A stretch of DNA of 64,000 nt from Bdellovibrionales bacterium (GCA_005808505.1 SYLX01000040.1:1-64000); one strand, 5' to 3'. Positions 52,661 through 62,264 are shown, numbered from the stretch's first letter. Numbers and translations: made by a program. Notes: generated by a model from the letters alone, not told the origin.

Positions 52661-53807
52661 AACAACTCTTGATCGAACGCTGCGCGCGCTCATCGTCGAA
52701 GATTCTCGAGACGACGCTCTTCTTATCCGCGAGACGTTGGAGCGAGATGGCTACCATGTTGAAGAACGCGTAATCGGAAGCGCCGTAGAGTTTCGCGAAG
52801 CGCTCCTCGGTGGGACTTGGGACATCGTCATCTGCGATCATCGTCTGCCGTCGTTTGATTCGTTCGCTGCACTGAAAATCCGCGATGAAGTGAAACTCGA
52901 TATACCTTTGATCATCGTCTCAGGTGTGATCGGTGAGGAGATCGCTGTGCGTGCGATGCGCGAAGGTGCGCAAGACTATGTCTTGAAGAGTAACCTGGCC
53001 CGCTTGCCGGCCGCGATCGAGCGGGAACGGCGAGAGGCGAAGTCACGGGCGCGACGCCATTCCGCCGAGGCCGAGCGCGAGCGACTCCTGCGGGTCGCCC
53101 AAACGGCGAACCGCATGAAGGATGAGTTTCTAGCAACTCTCTCGCACGAGCTTCGCACGCCGCTTTCGGTGATTCTGGGCCACTTAGAGTTTTTGATGGA
53201 AGAAGAAGGTTTAAGCGAATCGGCGCGCGAGTCGATTGAGACTATCTTTCGAAATGCGCAGCTGCAGCTTCAACTCGTCAATGACTTAATGGATGTCTCT
53301 CGCATCATCACGGGTCAACTGCGCCTCGATACGACGCTGATTGATGCGGAAGCGGCAATGGATGAAAGCTTGAAGTCCTTGCAGCTGATGAGCGATGCGA
53401 AACGGATTTCGGTTACTAAAGCTTATGCCGCGCACGGCATTTTGGTACGAGGAGATAGTGCGCGCCTTCAACAAGTCTTTTGGAATCTGCTCTCAAACGC
53501 GATCAAATTCACGCCAGCCCGTGGGAAGATTTTTGTACGGATCGAGAACGAAAATTCGTTCGTGAAGATCGAAGTTCAGGATACCGGAGTCGGAATCGAA
53601 CCGAAGTTTTTGCCCCACGTTTTCGACCGATTCCGCCAGGAAGATTCGAGCACGACTCGAGCGTACGGAGGTCTTGGGTTAGGTCTGGCGATCGTACGCC
53701 ACATCGTGGAGCTTCACGGTGGAACGATTACGGCCGAAAGCGCCGGAAAAAACCAGGGAGCGCTCTTTCGGGTTTGCTTCCCCGTGACTGCTCCCGGCCA
53801 AGGTTAA
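52641..53807 (+). CDS. Receiver-histidine kinase hybrid
   Basis: 388 aa. The order is receiver first ([12 protein letters not shown], with the Asp in [12 protein letters not shown]), then a helical linker with many Arg/Glu, then HisKA ([15 protein letters not shown]) and HATPase ([27 protein letters not shown]). No membrane segment, so cytoplasmic. ATG has GGAG upstream. The receiver most likely gates the kinase and may be fed by the CHASE3 kinase. It is convergent with the helicase, only two bases apart. Confidence 0.93.
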   Translation: MYQAGSETTLDRTLRALIVEDSRDDALLIRETLERDGYHVEERVIGSAVEFREALLGGTWDIVICDHRLPSFDSFAALKIRDEVKLDIPLIIVSGVIGEEIAVRAMREGAQDYVLKSNLARLPAAIERERREAKSRARRHSAEAERERLLRVAQTANRMKDEFLATLSHELRTPLSVILGHLEFLMEEEGLSESARESIETIFRNAQLQLQLVNDLMDVSRIITGQLRLDTTLIDAEAAMDESLKSLQLMSDAKRISVTKAYAAHGILVRGDSARLQQVFWNLLSNAIKFTPARGKIFVRIENENSFVKIEVQDTGVGIEPKFLPHVFDRFRQEDSSTTRAYGGLGLGLAIVRHIVELHGGTITAESAGKNQGALFRVCFPVTAPGQG

Positions 53808-53809
53808 AT

Positions 53810-56146
53810 CTAAACGCGTTCGAGGCGCGCGTATTTCGCTACGAACTTCTTCAGCGTGTTGTCGCCGAAGACCACGCTGACTTTTTGATCGGCACCGATC
53901 CCTTCGACTTGTGAGATCAAGCCAACCCCGTAAGTAGGATGCCTCACGCGCATGCCTCTTTTCAAGGACCCGCCTGCGTCGCCGTCATCGAAGGACTCGT
54001 CACCAAAATCTTCGTAGCTGGGAACATCGTCCATCAGAGGATGGCGTTGGTAGTTGCTATCGTCGTCCCAGTGTGAATCAAAGTCTCCGCTGCGCCCGCC
54101 ACCAAGGCGCTCGCGCATGCGGTCCATGAACCGCGGTCGTTGCACGCTTGTTTGGTGAATAACGCCCTCTTTCGGAAGCTCACGCAAAAACCGGCTCGGC
54201 GGATTTTGCTGTTCGTTGCCCCAGAACTTCCGGTTGCGAGCGTAGGTGAGGAAGAGTTTTTTCTCCGCGCGGGTCATGCCGACGTAACAGAGGCGACGTT
54301 CTTCTTCGATGGCCGTCGGATCACCGTTTTCTTCCGAAGCGCGACCGCTGGGAAAGAGATTTTCTTCCATCCCCACAATGAAGACGACTGGATACTCAAG
54401 ACCCTTCGAGATGTGAAGAGTCATCATCGTAACCGACTTATCGGCATCGGCCTCTAACGTATCTTGGTCGGAGACGAGTGACATTTCCTCGAGAAACGCC
54501 TGAAGAGTCGCATCTTCGCCGCGCTCTTCGTGGAACTTGGCAATCGCGTTGTCGAATTCTTCCAAGTTCTCGATGCGGCTTTCCGCTTCGGGCGAATCCT
54601 CTTCTTTTAAGCGGTGAACGTAGCCCGTCGAATCGAGAATCGCGTGGTAAAGCTCAGGGAGAGTTGAGTTTCTAGCTTTGAGTCGCAACTCTTCGAGCAA
54701 GTTTAAGAAGCCACGAAGTTTGCTTGTAGCGCCCGCGTTGAACTCGCGGCCGTCGACTGCCGCGGCTGCTCCTTCGAGCATCGAAGTGTCGCGGGAGGCG
54801 GCGTATTCTTCCAACCGGTCAACGGTCGTCTTTCCGATTCCGCGCGCGGGAACGTTGATGACTCGCTTAAACGAAATATCGTCGGTCGGATTCAGCACGA
54901 GCTTCATGTAGCCGAGGATGTCTTTAATCTCCATGCGCTCGTAGAACTTGATGCCGCCAACGATCTTGTAGGGAATGTTGCGCGAGCGGAATTGTTCTTC
55001 GAGCACCCGCGATTGGGCGTTCGTGCGATAGAAGATCGCGATGTCCTGCGGGGAGATATCGGAGCTATTTAACATCGTCTGGATCTCGTTCAAGACGAAA
55101 CGCGCTTCTTCGTATTCGTTCGTCTCTTCACGCACGATGATTGGATCGCCCGACGGATTTTCCGTGAAAAGAGTTTTGTCTTTTCTCTGCGTGTTGTTGC
55201 GGATGACGAGCGTTGCCGCATTGATGATCGTTTGGGAAGAGCGGTAATTCTGCTCAAGCTTTACGACCTTAGCTTCTTTGAAGTCTTTTTCGAAATCTAA
55301 GATGTTGTGGATGTCCGCTCCCCGCCAGGAGTACATCGACTGATCCTCATCGCCTACAACGCAAAGGTTGCGGTGAGCGGCCGCGAGCTTCTGCACGAGC
55401 AGATACTGGATGCGGTTGGTGTCTTGATACTCGTCGACCATGATGTATTTGAACTTCTTCTGGTACGCCTCGAGAATGGCCGGGTAGTCGCAGAAGAGAA
55501 CGTACGTCTTCATGAGAAGATCGCCGAAGTCGAGGGAGTTGGAGCGTTTCATCTCCTGCTCGTACTTTTCGTAAACTTTGAGCGATCGTTCATCCATCAT
55601 CGCGCGCGAGGATCTTTTCACATCTTCGGGCGTAAGCGCTTCGGTCTTAGCTGAGTTGATCCTTGCGGCAAAGCCCTTGGCCGGGTGAGTTTTCTCATCG
55701 ATGTTGAGCGCCACGAGGACCTTCTTGATCATCGAAACTTGGTCGGCGGTATCGTAGATTCCGAAGAAGGGTTTGTAGTCGAGAAGGTGGATGTGCTCAC
55801 GCAGGATGCGCGCGCAGATCGAGTGGAACGTCGAAATCCAGAGGCGGCCATGAACGGGAACGCCGACGCTCTTCAATAGGCTTTGAATGCGGCTCTCCAT
55901 TTCCTTAGCGGCTTTGTTCGTGAAAGTGACGGCGAGAATCTCGTCCGGAGACGCCAAGCCCTTCGCGATCAAATTTGCCGTGCGGAACGTGAGGACACGG
56001 GTTTTGCCCGAGCCTGCGCCCGCCAGAATCAGAAGAGGCCCTGTCAGCGTTTCGGCTGCATCGTTCTGAGGTGGATTCAGTGATTTTAGGAGCGCATCCA
56101 AAGATTTGGGCTGGGGGCGAGTGCCGGTAGTTAAAGGGTTTGACAT
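53810..56146 (-). CDS. uvrD: UvrD/PcrA-type 3'-5' DNA helicase (superfamily I)
   Basis: 778 aa. Walker A is in AGAGSGKTRVLT, motif II in VDEYQDTN, and QNYRSS and VNVPARGIGKTT are the later helicase motifs. VGMTRAEKKLFLTYARNR is motif VI. The C-terminal HPTYGVGLISQ segment is the Tudor-like domain that contacts RNA polymerase in PcrA/UvrD. It acts in nucleotide excision and mismatch repair and in transcription-coupled repair. UvrD and PcrA are hard to separate by sequence. Downstream convergence with the hybrid kinase is tight. Confidence 0.95.
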   Translation of the reverse strand: MSNPLTTGTRPQPKSLDALLKSLNPPQNDAAETLTGPLLILAGAGSGKTRVLTFRTANLIAKGLASPDEILAVTFTNKAAKEMESRIQSLLKSVGVPVHGRLWISTFHSICARILREHIHLLDYKPFFGIYDTADQVSMIKKVLVALNIDEKTHPAKGFAARINSAKTEALTPEDVKRSSRAMMDERSLKVYEKYEQEMKRSNSLDFGDLLMKTYVLFCDYPAILEAYQKKFKYIMVDEYQDTNRIQYLLVQKLAAAHRNLCVVGDEDQSMYSWRGADIHNILDFEKDFKEAKVVKLEQNYRSSQTIINAATLVIRNNTQRKDKTLFTENPSGDPIIVREETNEYEEARFVLNEIQTMLNSSDISPQDIAIFYRTNAQSRVLEEQFRSRNIPYKIVGGIKFYERMEIKDILGYMKLVLNPTDDISFKRVINVPARGIGKTTVDRLEEYAASRDTSMLEGAAAAVDGREFNAGATSKLRGFLNLLEELRLKARNSTLPELYHAILDSTGYVHRLKEEDSPEAESRIENLEEFDNAIAKFHEERGEDATLQAFLEEMSLVSDQDTLEADADKSVTMMTLHISKGLEYPVVFIVGMEENLFPSGRASEENGDPTAIEEERRLCYVGMTRAEKKLFLTYARNRKFWGNEQQNPPSRFLRELPKEGVIHQTSVQRPRFMDRMRERLGGGRSGDFDSHWDDDSNYQRHPLMDDVPSYEDFGDESFDDGDAGGSLKRGMRVRHPTYGVGLISQVEGIGADQKVSVVFGDNTLKKFVAKYARLERV

Positions 56147-56170
56147 GCGATTCGTAGCCTCCAGCGGAAA

Positions 56171-56190
56171 AATGGGGTCAGGTCCGATTA
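56171..56190. repeat. Possible REP-like remnant
   Basis: AATGGGGTCAGGTCCGATTA resembles the TGGGGTCAGGTC motif of dispersed repeat elements I recall from other genomes. A short inverted partner (CGGACC) lies about 35 bases on. Only one copy is in the window, so this is tentative. Confidence 0.25.
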
Positions 56191-56421
56191 CTGCAGACCT
56201 TTTAGCACAGTGGAGCGCGGACCCAGTAAGGCTCCGGTTCCGGATGGACCTCGGTAAAAGCCGTCTCTCATTTGAGCGGCTTGGTTCGGAAAAGGCCTGA
56301 AAAAACGCTCTGAAATCTATGTTGGCAGCTGACCAAGAATGTCACTGCTGACGAACGAGTTTTGCCGTTCTATAACCGAGTGCCCAAGAGTTTGGGAACA
56401 TTAATTCAACGGGTCGTGTTT

Positions 56422-57867
56422 GTGAAGCAGTCATCAGTAAAGAAGACCAAAACCAAAGGAATCCACAGCGCGGCAATTGCGTTTTCCCTCGTGATTTCGG
56501 TGGTTCTGATGTCCGCGGCCTGTGGCCGATCTTCGGCCGCGCTCACGAACACGTTCCAAATTCCGTGGCCCGATCAGCAGGGCAATTACCAGCTGCAACC
56601 TGTGGTTCTCAAATCGTTCGATCGTCCCTCGCAGCTCCAGGGTCGTGACGTTAAACTTTTCGTGGACCCTTACGTGAAAAACGGCCGTCTTGAAAGTACG
56701 CAGCCCGTTGGGCGTTTTGCCCGAACGGATGATGGGGTTAACGTACCGGCTGACTACCTTACGCTTCAGGCTACCGTTGTGCACGCGCACTACGAGCGCC
56801 TACGCCAGATGGATGAAGCCGTAGGAGCCAAGGTTTCATGGCCCGCTACGATCGGAATTCAAGCGAACGTCTCCGACGGTGCGGGACCGATTCACAATAA
56901 CGCAATTTTCGATGCGCGCCTGGATGCTTTGCTCGTTGTCCCCTACGTCGACAAGGAGCTCCCGGTATCTATGAATGCCGGTGTTCTTGCGCACGAGCAT
57001 TTTCACAAGATCTTTCAAACCGCCATTCTCAACCGCATGGGCGAAGACGGAACGGTCATCGGAAAGCCAAACGGGGAGAAGGTGAGTGATCCGCTCGGGC
57101 TGACCGCTCGTTGTGATTGGAATCATGTAGCCGGCATCCGCGAAGTGATTCGCATGCCGAAAATCTTGGGTGAAACGCTTGAGCCACTCGAAGCACCGAG
57201 TGAAAAAGATCTCGCGCAGGCTTACAACATCGTCTTCTTGCGCGCGTTGAATGAAGGTCTCGCGGATTATTGGGGCTGGGTCTACACGGGAGATGCGAAT
57301 TTCGTAGCGAAGTCGCTCCCGCAAATCGAGACGGTTCGGAAGCTCGACGAACCCAGCACGGGCCTCGTCTCGGTCAACGCTAAACGCGCAACGCTCGAGA
57401 AGTGGTTGAAGTTGAAGCTCGCCGGTGATCCGAGCGGTGACGATGTTCTCACGGCGCTTTCTTACGAATGGGGTACCATCTACGCGCGCGCTCTTTACGA
57501 GGCGACGGTCGCGGCTTTTCCCGAGGCTCCTAAAAAACGTGAGGACCGACTGGTGATGGCGAAAGCGATTGCTTCAGCTCTCCCGGATTTCGCGACTCAA
57601 GCGGTGTCTTCGCAGAAGTCAGGTCGCTTCCTTTCGCCGAACTCTCTCTTTAAAGTCTTGCAGCCGAGACTTTCGGGGAAAGCTAAAGACTCCTGTCAGG
57701 TGCTCTTACGTCTCTCGGCCGTTGAAGCGTTCGGTGAGCCGCCGCCGTTTGAGTGTTCGAACGTGAAGGTGAATCCACTGACCGCACCCGCGCTGAAGAT
57801 CTTAAAGCCGAAGCCTGAAGGGCCGGAGGAAGAGCCTTTGAAGCAAGGGGAGGCCCTCACGTGGTGA
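56422..57867 (+). CDS. Zinc metalloprotease-like lipoprotein
   Basis: 481 aa from GTG 56422, though the ORF extends further upstream. A signal and lipobox (SVVLMSAAC) are clear. In the middle, LAHEHFHKIF starting at His191 gives HExxH, and NEGLADYWGW with a Glu near residue 278 is a good third ligand. This is a gluzincin arrangement, like the second such lipoprotein at 24584-26353, but the two proteins are not obviously closely similar. The stop overlaps the start of a small beta-barrel gene by seven bases, so they are coupled. Activity and substrate are unproven. Confidence 0.7.
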   Translation: MKQSSVKKTKTKGIHSAAIAFSLVISVVLMSAACGRSSAALTNTFQIPWPDQQGNYQLQPVVLKSFDRPSQLQGRDVKLFVDPYVKNGRLESTQPVGRFARTDDGVNVPADYLTLQATVVHAHYERLRQMDEAVGAKVSWPATIGIQANVSDGAGPIHNNAIFDARLDALLVVPYVDKELPVSMNAGVLAHEHFHKIFQTAILNRMGEDGTVIGKPNGEKVSDPLGLTARCDWNHVAGIREVIRMPKILGETLEPLEAPSEKDLAQAYNIVFLRALNEGLADYWGWVYTGDANFVAKSLPQIETVRKLDEPSTGLVSVNAKRATLEKWLKLKLAGDPSGDDVLTALSYEWGTIYARALYEATVAAFPEAPKKREDRLVMAKAIASALPDFATQAVSSQKSGRFLSPNSLFKVLQPRLSGKAKDSCQVLLRLSAVEAFGEPPPFECSNVKVNPLTAPALKILKPKPEGPEEEPLKQGEALTW

Positions 57868-58394
57868 AGTCGCTAATGGCCCTCCTGTACGTTTTGGTGC
57901 TTGCTCCAGCCGCCTACGCGGAAGTGACTTTCGCTGTTGGCTCAAGCTTGACGTTTGAGTACGCGACCGATGGTCGATCCATTGAGGCGCGCCGGCCCCT
58001 TGATCTCCGCGCGGGTTACCGATTCGAAACCGCTGATCTTTATTTGCAGTATTCAACCTACCGAGTGGCGGGTGGAACAAACCTCGTCTTCGTCGCGCGC
58101 GATCACGAAGAACTTCTCTTCTGGGGACGCCGCGTGTTTGTGCCTGAATGGAAGTTCTCGCCGTACCTTGCGCTCGGCATAGGGGCGCAAGCGGATCGCG
58201 TGGAAACAGCATTAGGCGCACAATACGAAAGGAAAACGGGCGTGCCGCAAGGTCTTGTGGCGAGTGCCTTGGGTGCTAGAGCGATCCTCACCAAAGCCAT
58301 CGATCTGCAGCTCGAATCGCGAATGGCGTTCTCTTCCGGCTACGCGCCGAATCCGATGTTTACCCTCTCGGGGCTTGTGGGTTTTTACTTCTGA
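57861..58394 (+). CDS. Small outer-membrane beta-barrel protein, 177 aa
   Basis: It begins with GTG-GTG inside the metalloprotease-like gene (either could start), with GGGGAGG upstream. Signal peptide to about 20 (...APAAYA). The rest alternates strand-forming residues (LRAGYRFETADLYLQYSTY, FSPYLALGIGAQAD) and ends in SGLVGFYF, an aromatic end expected for BAM substrates. It has about eight strands, so an OmpA/OmpW-sized barrel. It is co-translated with the lipoprotein and may dock it at the outer membrane. No family name is certain. Confidence 0.72.
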   Translation: MVKSLMALLYVLVLAPAAYAEVTFAVGSSLTFEYATDGRSIEARRPLDLRAGYRFETADLYLQYSTYRVAGGTNLVFVARDHEELLFWGRRVFVPEWKFSPYLALGIGAQADRVETALGAQYERKTGVPQGLVASALGARAILTKAIDLQLESRMAFSSGYAPNPMFTLSGLVGFYF

Positions 58395-58430
58395 TTTCTC
58401 GTTTGGAAATTTTAGGACCCGAAAAAGAAA

Positions 58431-58456
58431 AAGCCCGCTCTCGAGCGGGCTTTTTT
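58431..58456. terminator. Strong bidirectional terminator
   Basis: AAGCCCGCTC / GAGCGGGCTT with a 2-base centre and six T. A-rich sequence on the left allows it to serve the convergent SPOR gene. Confidence 0.92.
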
Positions 58457-58491
58457 ATTTCAGCTTGTGCTGATCTACGCGAGTCAGCCGA

Positions 58492-59367
58492 TCAACGCTG
58501 AATCTTTTGAACGATCGCGCTAGGCAATGCCGTTTGCTTCAAGAGTTGGGCGCGGTATGTCGTCGCGTCCTTTTGCGTGCGGAAGCTGCCGACACTCACG
58601 CGGTACCAAACTTTTCCGTTCACCGACGCTTCTACGGGGAAAGCAGGGAAGCCTTTTTTCACGAGCTCGTTTGCGTGATCTTTCGCCGCCTCAGGTGTCG
58701 GGTAGCTTGCAACTTGAACCGTGAACTCTACGTCTTGCGAAGCTCCGACTGTTTTCGGAAGGCTTGAAGGAACGCGGCTTTCCGGCTGCGGCTTTGCGGC
58801 TTCGATCGGTGCCGCGTTGTTCGCTACACGTTGAGCGGCCTTTGCTGCCGCGCTGAGATCGGGGCGAGTCGCAACCGCACCCGCTTTAGCAGCAGGAGCT
58901 GCGTGGGCTTGTGCCGCAGGGGCATGATCATCGTGGCCCTTAGTGGCTGGTGCTGCCTTCGCCGCGTGGGATGCTGCTTGTTGAGGATGAGCTTTGGGTG
59001 CAGCAGGGGGAGCCGCATGAGCCTCGTGGCCGCCGTGATCACCGTGGTCATTCGACGCAACCTTGCGGCTTTCGCCGTGATCAGCTTCCGCCATCTCTAG
59101 TTTCTCGTTGTTCACGAGTTTTTCCGAGAGAGCTGCCACGTCTTCTTCAGCGAGATGTTCTTCGGCTGCAGGCTCTTCTTCATTCTCAGCCGTTTGTTTC
59201 ACCGTACTGTGATTGTAGTCGCTCTCAAGCGCCTTCAACTGGTAATCGCTATCGCTGAGTTGCTTGCCAAAGTACACGCCCGACGAGAACGCTAACAATG
59301 AAATGAAAGCGATCAAGAGCATTTTCAGCACAGTGTCCATTCTGGAGCTACCTAACTGGTTCTTCAT
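58492..59367 (-). CDS. SPOR-domain protein (peptidoglycan binding)
   Basis: 291 aa from ATG 59367 (GAGGAACAGA upstream). One membrane helix (about 14-34, VLKMLLIAFISLLAFSSGVY) anchors it. A long Ala/His/Pro/Glu-rich stretch (about 60-210) spans the periplasm. The C-terminal 75 residues (TVQVASYPTPEAAKDHAN, WYRVSVGSF) are a SPOR domain that binds denuded glycan at the division site. Similar to DedD/FtsN-type proteins. The His-rich tract could bind metal. Confidence 0.88.
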   Translation of the reverse strand: MKNQLGSSRMDTVLKMLLIAFISLLAFSSGVYFGKQLSDSDYQLKALESDYNHSTVKQTAENEEEPAAEEHLAEEDVAALSEKLVNNEKLEMAEADHGESRKVASNDHGDHGGHEAHAAPPAAPKAHPQQAASHAAKAAPATKGHDDHAPAAQAHAAPAAKAGAVATRPDLSAAAKAAQRVANNAAPIEAAKPQPESRVPSSLPKTVGASQDVEFTVQVASYPTPEAAKDHANELVKKGFPAFPVEASVNGKVWYRVSVGSFRTQKDATTYRAQLLKQTALPSAIVQKIQR

Positions 59368-59559
59368 TCTGTTCCTCATGATTCGAATCCTACGAATCTG
59401 TTTGCGCTAACCAATCTCAACGTCAGAAGCCGTGATCAGGCCTGACTCTGAGGGAATTGTCTTCTAGCGTGTGGCTTTCTTGATCTTATCGGTCGCCCGT
59501 CAATTTGGTCAACGTGTCAAAACCTTGACAAGAGCGGGTCCAGGGGTCTTCATGCAAGA

Positions 59560-60405
59560 ATGTCGATTGCGCCGTCAACCACAGCTCTGACAGAAACTGA
59601 ATCTTCTAGCTTGCTGAAAGTCGCGCTCACCGCGTGCGACGGCGCTAAACGTATTCTCGACGATCACTTTGGCAACCTTCGCAACGTCGAAGAAAAATTT
59701 CAAGCCGGCCTGGTCAGCGATGCCGACCGGGAGAGCGAAAAATACATTGTGAACCAAATTCGCGCGGTCTATCCCGATCACGCGATCCTTGGCGAAGAGG
59801 GTGGTCTCTCAGGTGTAACTGGCGATCAGGGCTCGGGCTTTTTGTGGATGATCGATCCACTCGACGGCACAACGAATTTCATTCACCAGTTTCCTTTCTT
59901 TTGCATCAGCATCGGTCTGGAAGTGCGTGGTGAGCTGGTGCTCGGCGTGGTCGATGCGCCGAAGCTCGGGATGAGATTCCATGCGATCAAGGGCCAGGGC
60001 GCTTACTTGAATGGCGAGCGCCTCACCGTGCGTCCTCGCCAAAAGTTCCGTGATGGTCTTTTCGCGACAGGCTTCTCAAGTTCGGATGATCAGCTCGACT
60101 TGCAGCTAGAAATTGCATCGACGATGATTCGCGAAGCTCGCGGCATTCGCCGCGCGGGTGCGGCAGCACTCGATCTTTGCTTTGTCGCGCAAGGCGTATA
60201 CGACGCATTTTGGGAACGCAACTTGTCCGCTTGGGATATGGCGGCTGGAGCCGTGATCGCTCGTGAAACGGGTGCGCTCGTAACCGATATGCAAGGGGAG
60301 AAGTTCGATCCTCGCAACGGCAACATTCTCTGCGCCAATCCTTATATGCACGCGGATGTGTTAGCGCTCATGAACAAGGTGCGCGCTCGTCATCAACGGC
60401 ACTGA
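59560..60405 (+). CDS. suhB: Inositol-1-monophosphatase family (SuhB-like)
   Basis: 281 aa. Metal and phosphate motifs: GEEGG, WMIDPLDGTTNF and WDMAAGAVIARE. It is the usual bacterial length and, in many species, also acts on ribosomal RNA maturation or as a general sugar phosphatase. A TTGACA at 59525 is a reasonable -35, but the -10 is poor. It is upstream of the flagellar operon in the same direction, but 274 bases and a separate promoter intervene. Confidence 0.9.
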   Translation: MSIAPSTTALTETESSSLLKVALTACDGAKRILDDHFGNLRNVEEKFQAGLVSDADRESEKYIVNQIRAVYPDHAILGEEGGLSGVTGDQGSGFLWMIDPLDGTTNFIHQFPFFCISIGLEVRGELVLGVVDAPKLGMRFHAIKGQGAYLNGERLTVRPRQKFRDGLFATGFSSSDDQLDLQLEIASTMIREARGIRRAGAAALDLCFVAQGVYDAFWERNLSAWDMAAGAVIARETGALVTDMQGEKFDPRNGNILCANPYMHADVLALMNKVRARHQRH

Positions 60406-60574
60406 TTTGTTTTTCACTGATCATTTTTGAGCGCGGACCTCGACTGGCTCAGCACTTCGTCCAAGTCAAATCTCTGACCTGCTTTTCCAACGTTGACAGC
60501 CTTTTGTGCGGCAAGTGCTTCGTGTGCGCACGTCGTTGCGCATAGTTATCTCGATTCATTCGACGATGGTCGCG

Positions 60575-60592
60575 TTGGCACTCGCGTTGCTT
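60575..60592 (+). promoter_or_regulatory. Sigma-54 (-24/-12) promoter of the flagellar operon
   Basis: TTGGCACTCGCGTTGCTT: GG at 60577-60578 and GC at 60589-60590, exactly ten bases apart, with TGGCAC and TTGCT both matching consensus. The start would be near 60602, 78 bases before fliL. Confidence 0.9.
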
Positions 60593-60679
60593 TTCCTTTT
60601 CCGAGAGGGAAAGAGTCAAATTTCGAACTCGCCCTTATGACTGCAGTTTCGGAATCAGCGTAAGCAGGAGGCTAAGCGC

Positions 60680-61249
60680 GTGGCTGAAGATAATGCGGCG
60701 GCAAAACAGGCAGCCGATGGCGGGCAAGGTTCTTCCGGTGGAAAGCCCATCATCCTCTACGCGCTTGTCGTGTTGAACATGCTCGTCGTTGCGGGCGTGG
60801 GCTTCATGCTCTACGCGGGTAAGAAAAAAGAAGACGCGCACCAAAAGACGATCGAAGCCGTCGTAAACGGAAAAGCCGAAGGCGAGCACGGCGCAGCTGG
60901 CGGCCATGGTGAAGCGCACGGCGAAGACGCCGACGAAGGCGTGGGTCTCGGCAAGATGATTCCGATGGAGACTTTCCTCGTGAATCTCTCCGGCAATCGC
61001 GGCAACAAAGTTTTGAAAGTGAACATGGAGCTTGAGGTCGAAGGCGAAAAGATCGCCGACGAGATCGATAAGCGCAAGCCCCAGATTCGCGACATCATCA
61101 TCATCTTGCTCTCGAGCAAAACGTACGCGCAGCTTTCGACGACGGAAGGCAAAGAGTTTCTCCGCGACGAAATCAAGGACACGGTGAATTCCTTTCTGAC
61201 GAAGGGAAAAATCAAGCGCGTTCTCTTCACTGAGTTCATCTTCAACTGA
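60680..61249 (+). CDS. fliL: Flagellar basal-body protein FliL
   Basis: 189 aa from GTG 60680, with AGGAGG eight bases upstream. A single membrane helix (about 18-40, IILYALVVLNMLVVAGVGFML) precedes a His/Gly-rich stretch and the FliL domain (LGKMIPMETFLVNLSG, ISSKTYAQLSTTEGKEFLRDEI-like). FliL sits around the stator in the basal body. First gene of the fliLMNOP run and 10 bases before fliM. Confidence 0.93.
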   Translation: MAEDNAAAKQAADGGQGSSGGKPIILYALVVLNMLVVAGVGFMLYAGKKKEDAHQKTIEAVVNGKAEGEHGAAGGHGEAHGEDADEGVGLGKMIPMETFLVNLSGNRGNKVLKVNMELEVEGEKIADEIDKRKPQIRDIIIILLSSKTYAQLSTTEGKEFLRDEIKDTVNSFLTKGKIKRVLFTEFIFN

Positions 61250-61259
61250 GGCATCTCAT

Positions 61260-62255
61260 ATGAGTCAGGTTCTATCGCAGAGCGAAGTTGATGCCCTCTT
61301 AGCCGCGGTCTCCGAAGGAGAAGTCGCGGCCGACTCCGGTGGTGTCGCGCAAAACGCGGGCGCCGACGATAAAGTTGTCGTCGTCTACGATCTTACGAGC
61401 CAGGACCGGATCATTCGCGGTCGTCTCCCGCAGCTCGACGTTATCTACGAAAAATTCATGCGATCGTTCCGCGTCTCGCTCTCGAGCGCTCTTCGTAAGA
61501 TCGCGGCGCTCAACCATGCGAGCACGGACTTTTTAAAGTTCGGTGAGTTCATCAACACGCTCCCGATGCCAACATGCATGAGCGTCCTGCGTTTCAACGC
61601 GCTTCGTGGCTCTGCTCTTCTCGTGATTGAATCGAAGCTTGCTTACGCTTTGGTGGATAGCTTCTTCGGCGGTGATGATCGTCCCTACACGAAGATCGAA
61701 GGTAAAGACTTTACGCCGATCGAACTCTCGATCGTTCGCAAAGTTGTGGAACTTGCGATCGACGACCTCGAACAAGCTTGGGCATCGGTTGAAAAGATCG
61801 ACTGTAGCTTTGTGCGGACAGAAGTAAACCCGCAGTTCGTCGGGATCGTGCCTCCGACGGATGTCGTGATCGCTTCGACTTTTGACGTCGAGCTTGAAAA
61901 CGCAAACGGAACGATCACGCTCGTGATCCCGTACTCCACGATCGAGCCGATTAAGCAGAAACTTGCGTCGGGCTTCCAGGTGGAATCCGACCAGACAGAT
62001 AAGAAACTTTGGGCCGGCATCATCCAAGAACAACTCATGGACACGGCCGTCGATATTCGCGTCGACCTTGGTTACACCGAAATCACGCTCTCGGAGCTGA
62101 TGGGTTTGAAACCAGGTGATGTGATCTCGCTCGATCAAGACGCGAACGGTGAGTTCGACGTTCAGATCGAAGGCGTAAAGAAGTTCAAAGGTTTTTACGG
62201 AATCAACCATGGATCGGTTGCGGTCCAGGTCACAAAAAAAGTCACCAAAGAGTGA
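61260..62255 (+). CDS. fliM: Flagellar motor switch protein FliM
   Basis: 331 aa. The N-terminus LSQSEVDALLAAV is the CheY-P binding motif. The centre is the CheC-like domain (SLSSALRKIAAL, VDSFFGGDDRPYTKIEGKDFTPIE). The C-terminal 75 residues are a SpoA/FliN fold (VDIRVDLGYTEITLSELMGLKPGDVI). It forms the switch ring with FliN and FliG. Nine bases before fliN. Confidence 0.97.
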   Translation: MSQVLSQSEVDALLAAVSEGEVAADSGGVAQNAGADDKVVVVYDLTSQDRIIRGRLPQLDVIYEKFMRSFRVSLSSALRKIAALNHASTDFLKFGEFINTLPMPTCMSVLRFNALRGSALLVIESKLAYALVDSFFGGDDRPYTKIEGKDFTPIELSIVRKVVELAIDDLEQAWASVEKIDCSFVRTEVNPQFVGIVPPTDVVIASTFDVELENANGTITLVIPYSTIEPIKQKLASGFQVESDQTDKKLWAGIIQEQLMDTAVDIRVDLGYTEITLSELMGLKPGDVISLDQDANGEFDVQIEGVKKFKGFYGINHGSVAVQVTKKVTKE

Positions 62256-62264
62256 GGGAAGCCC

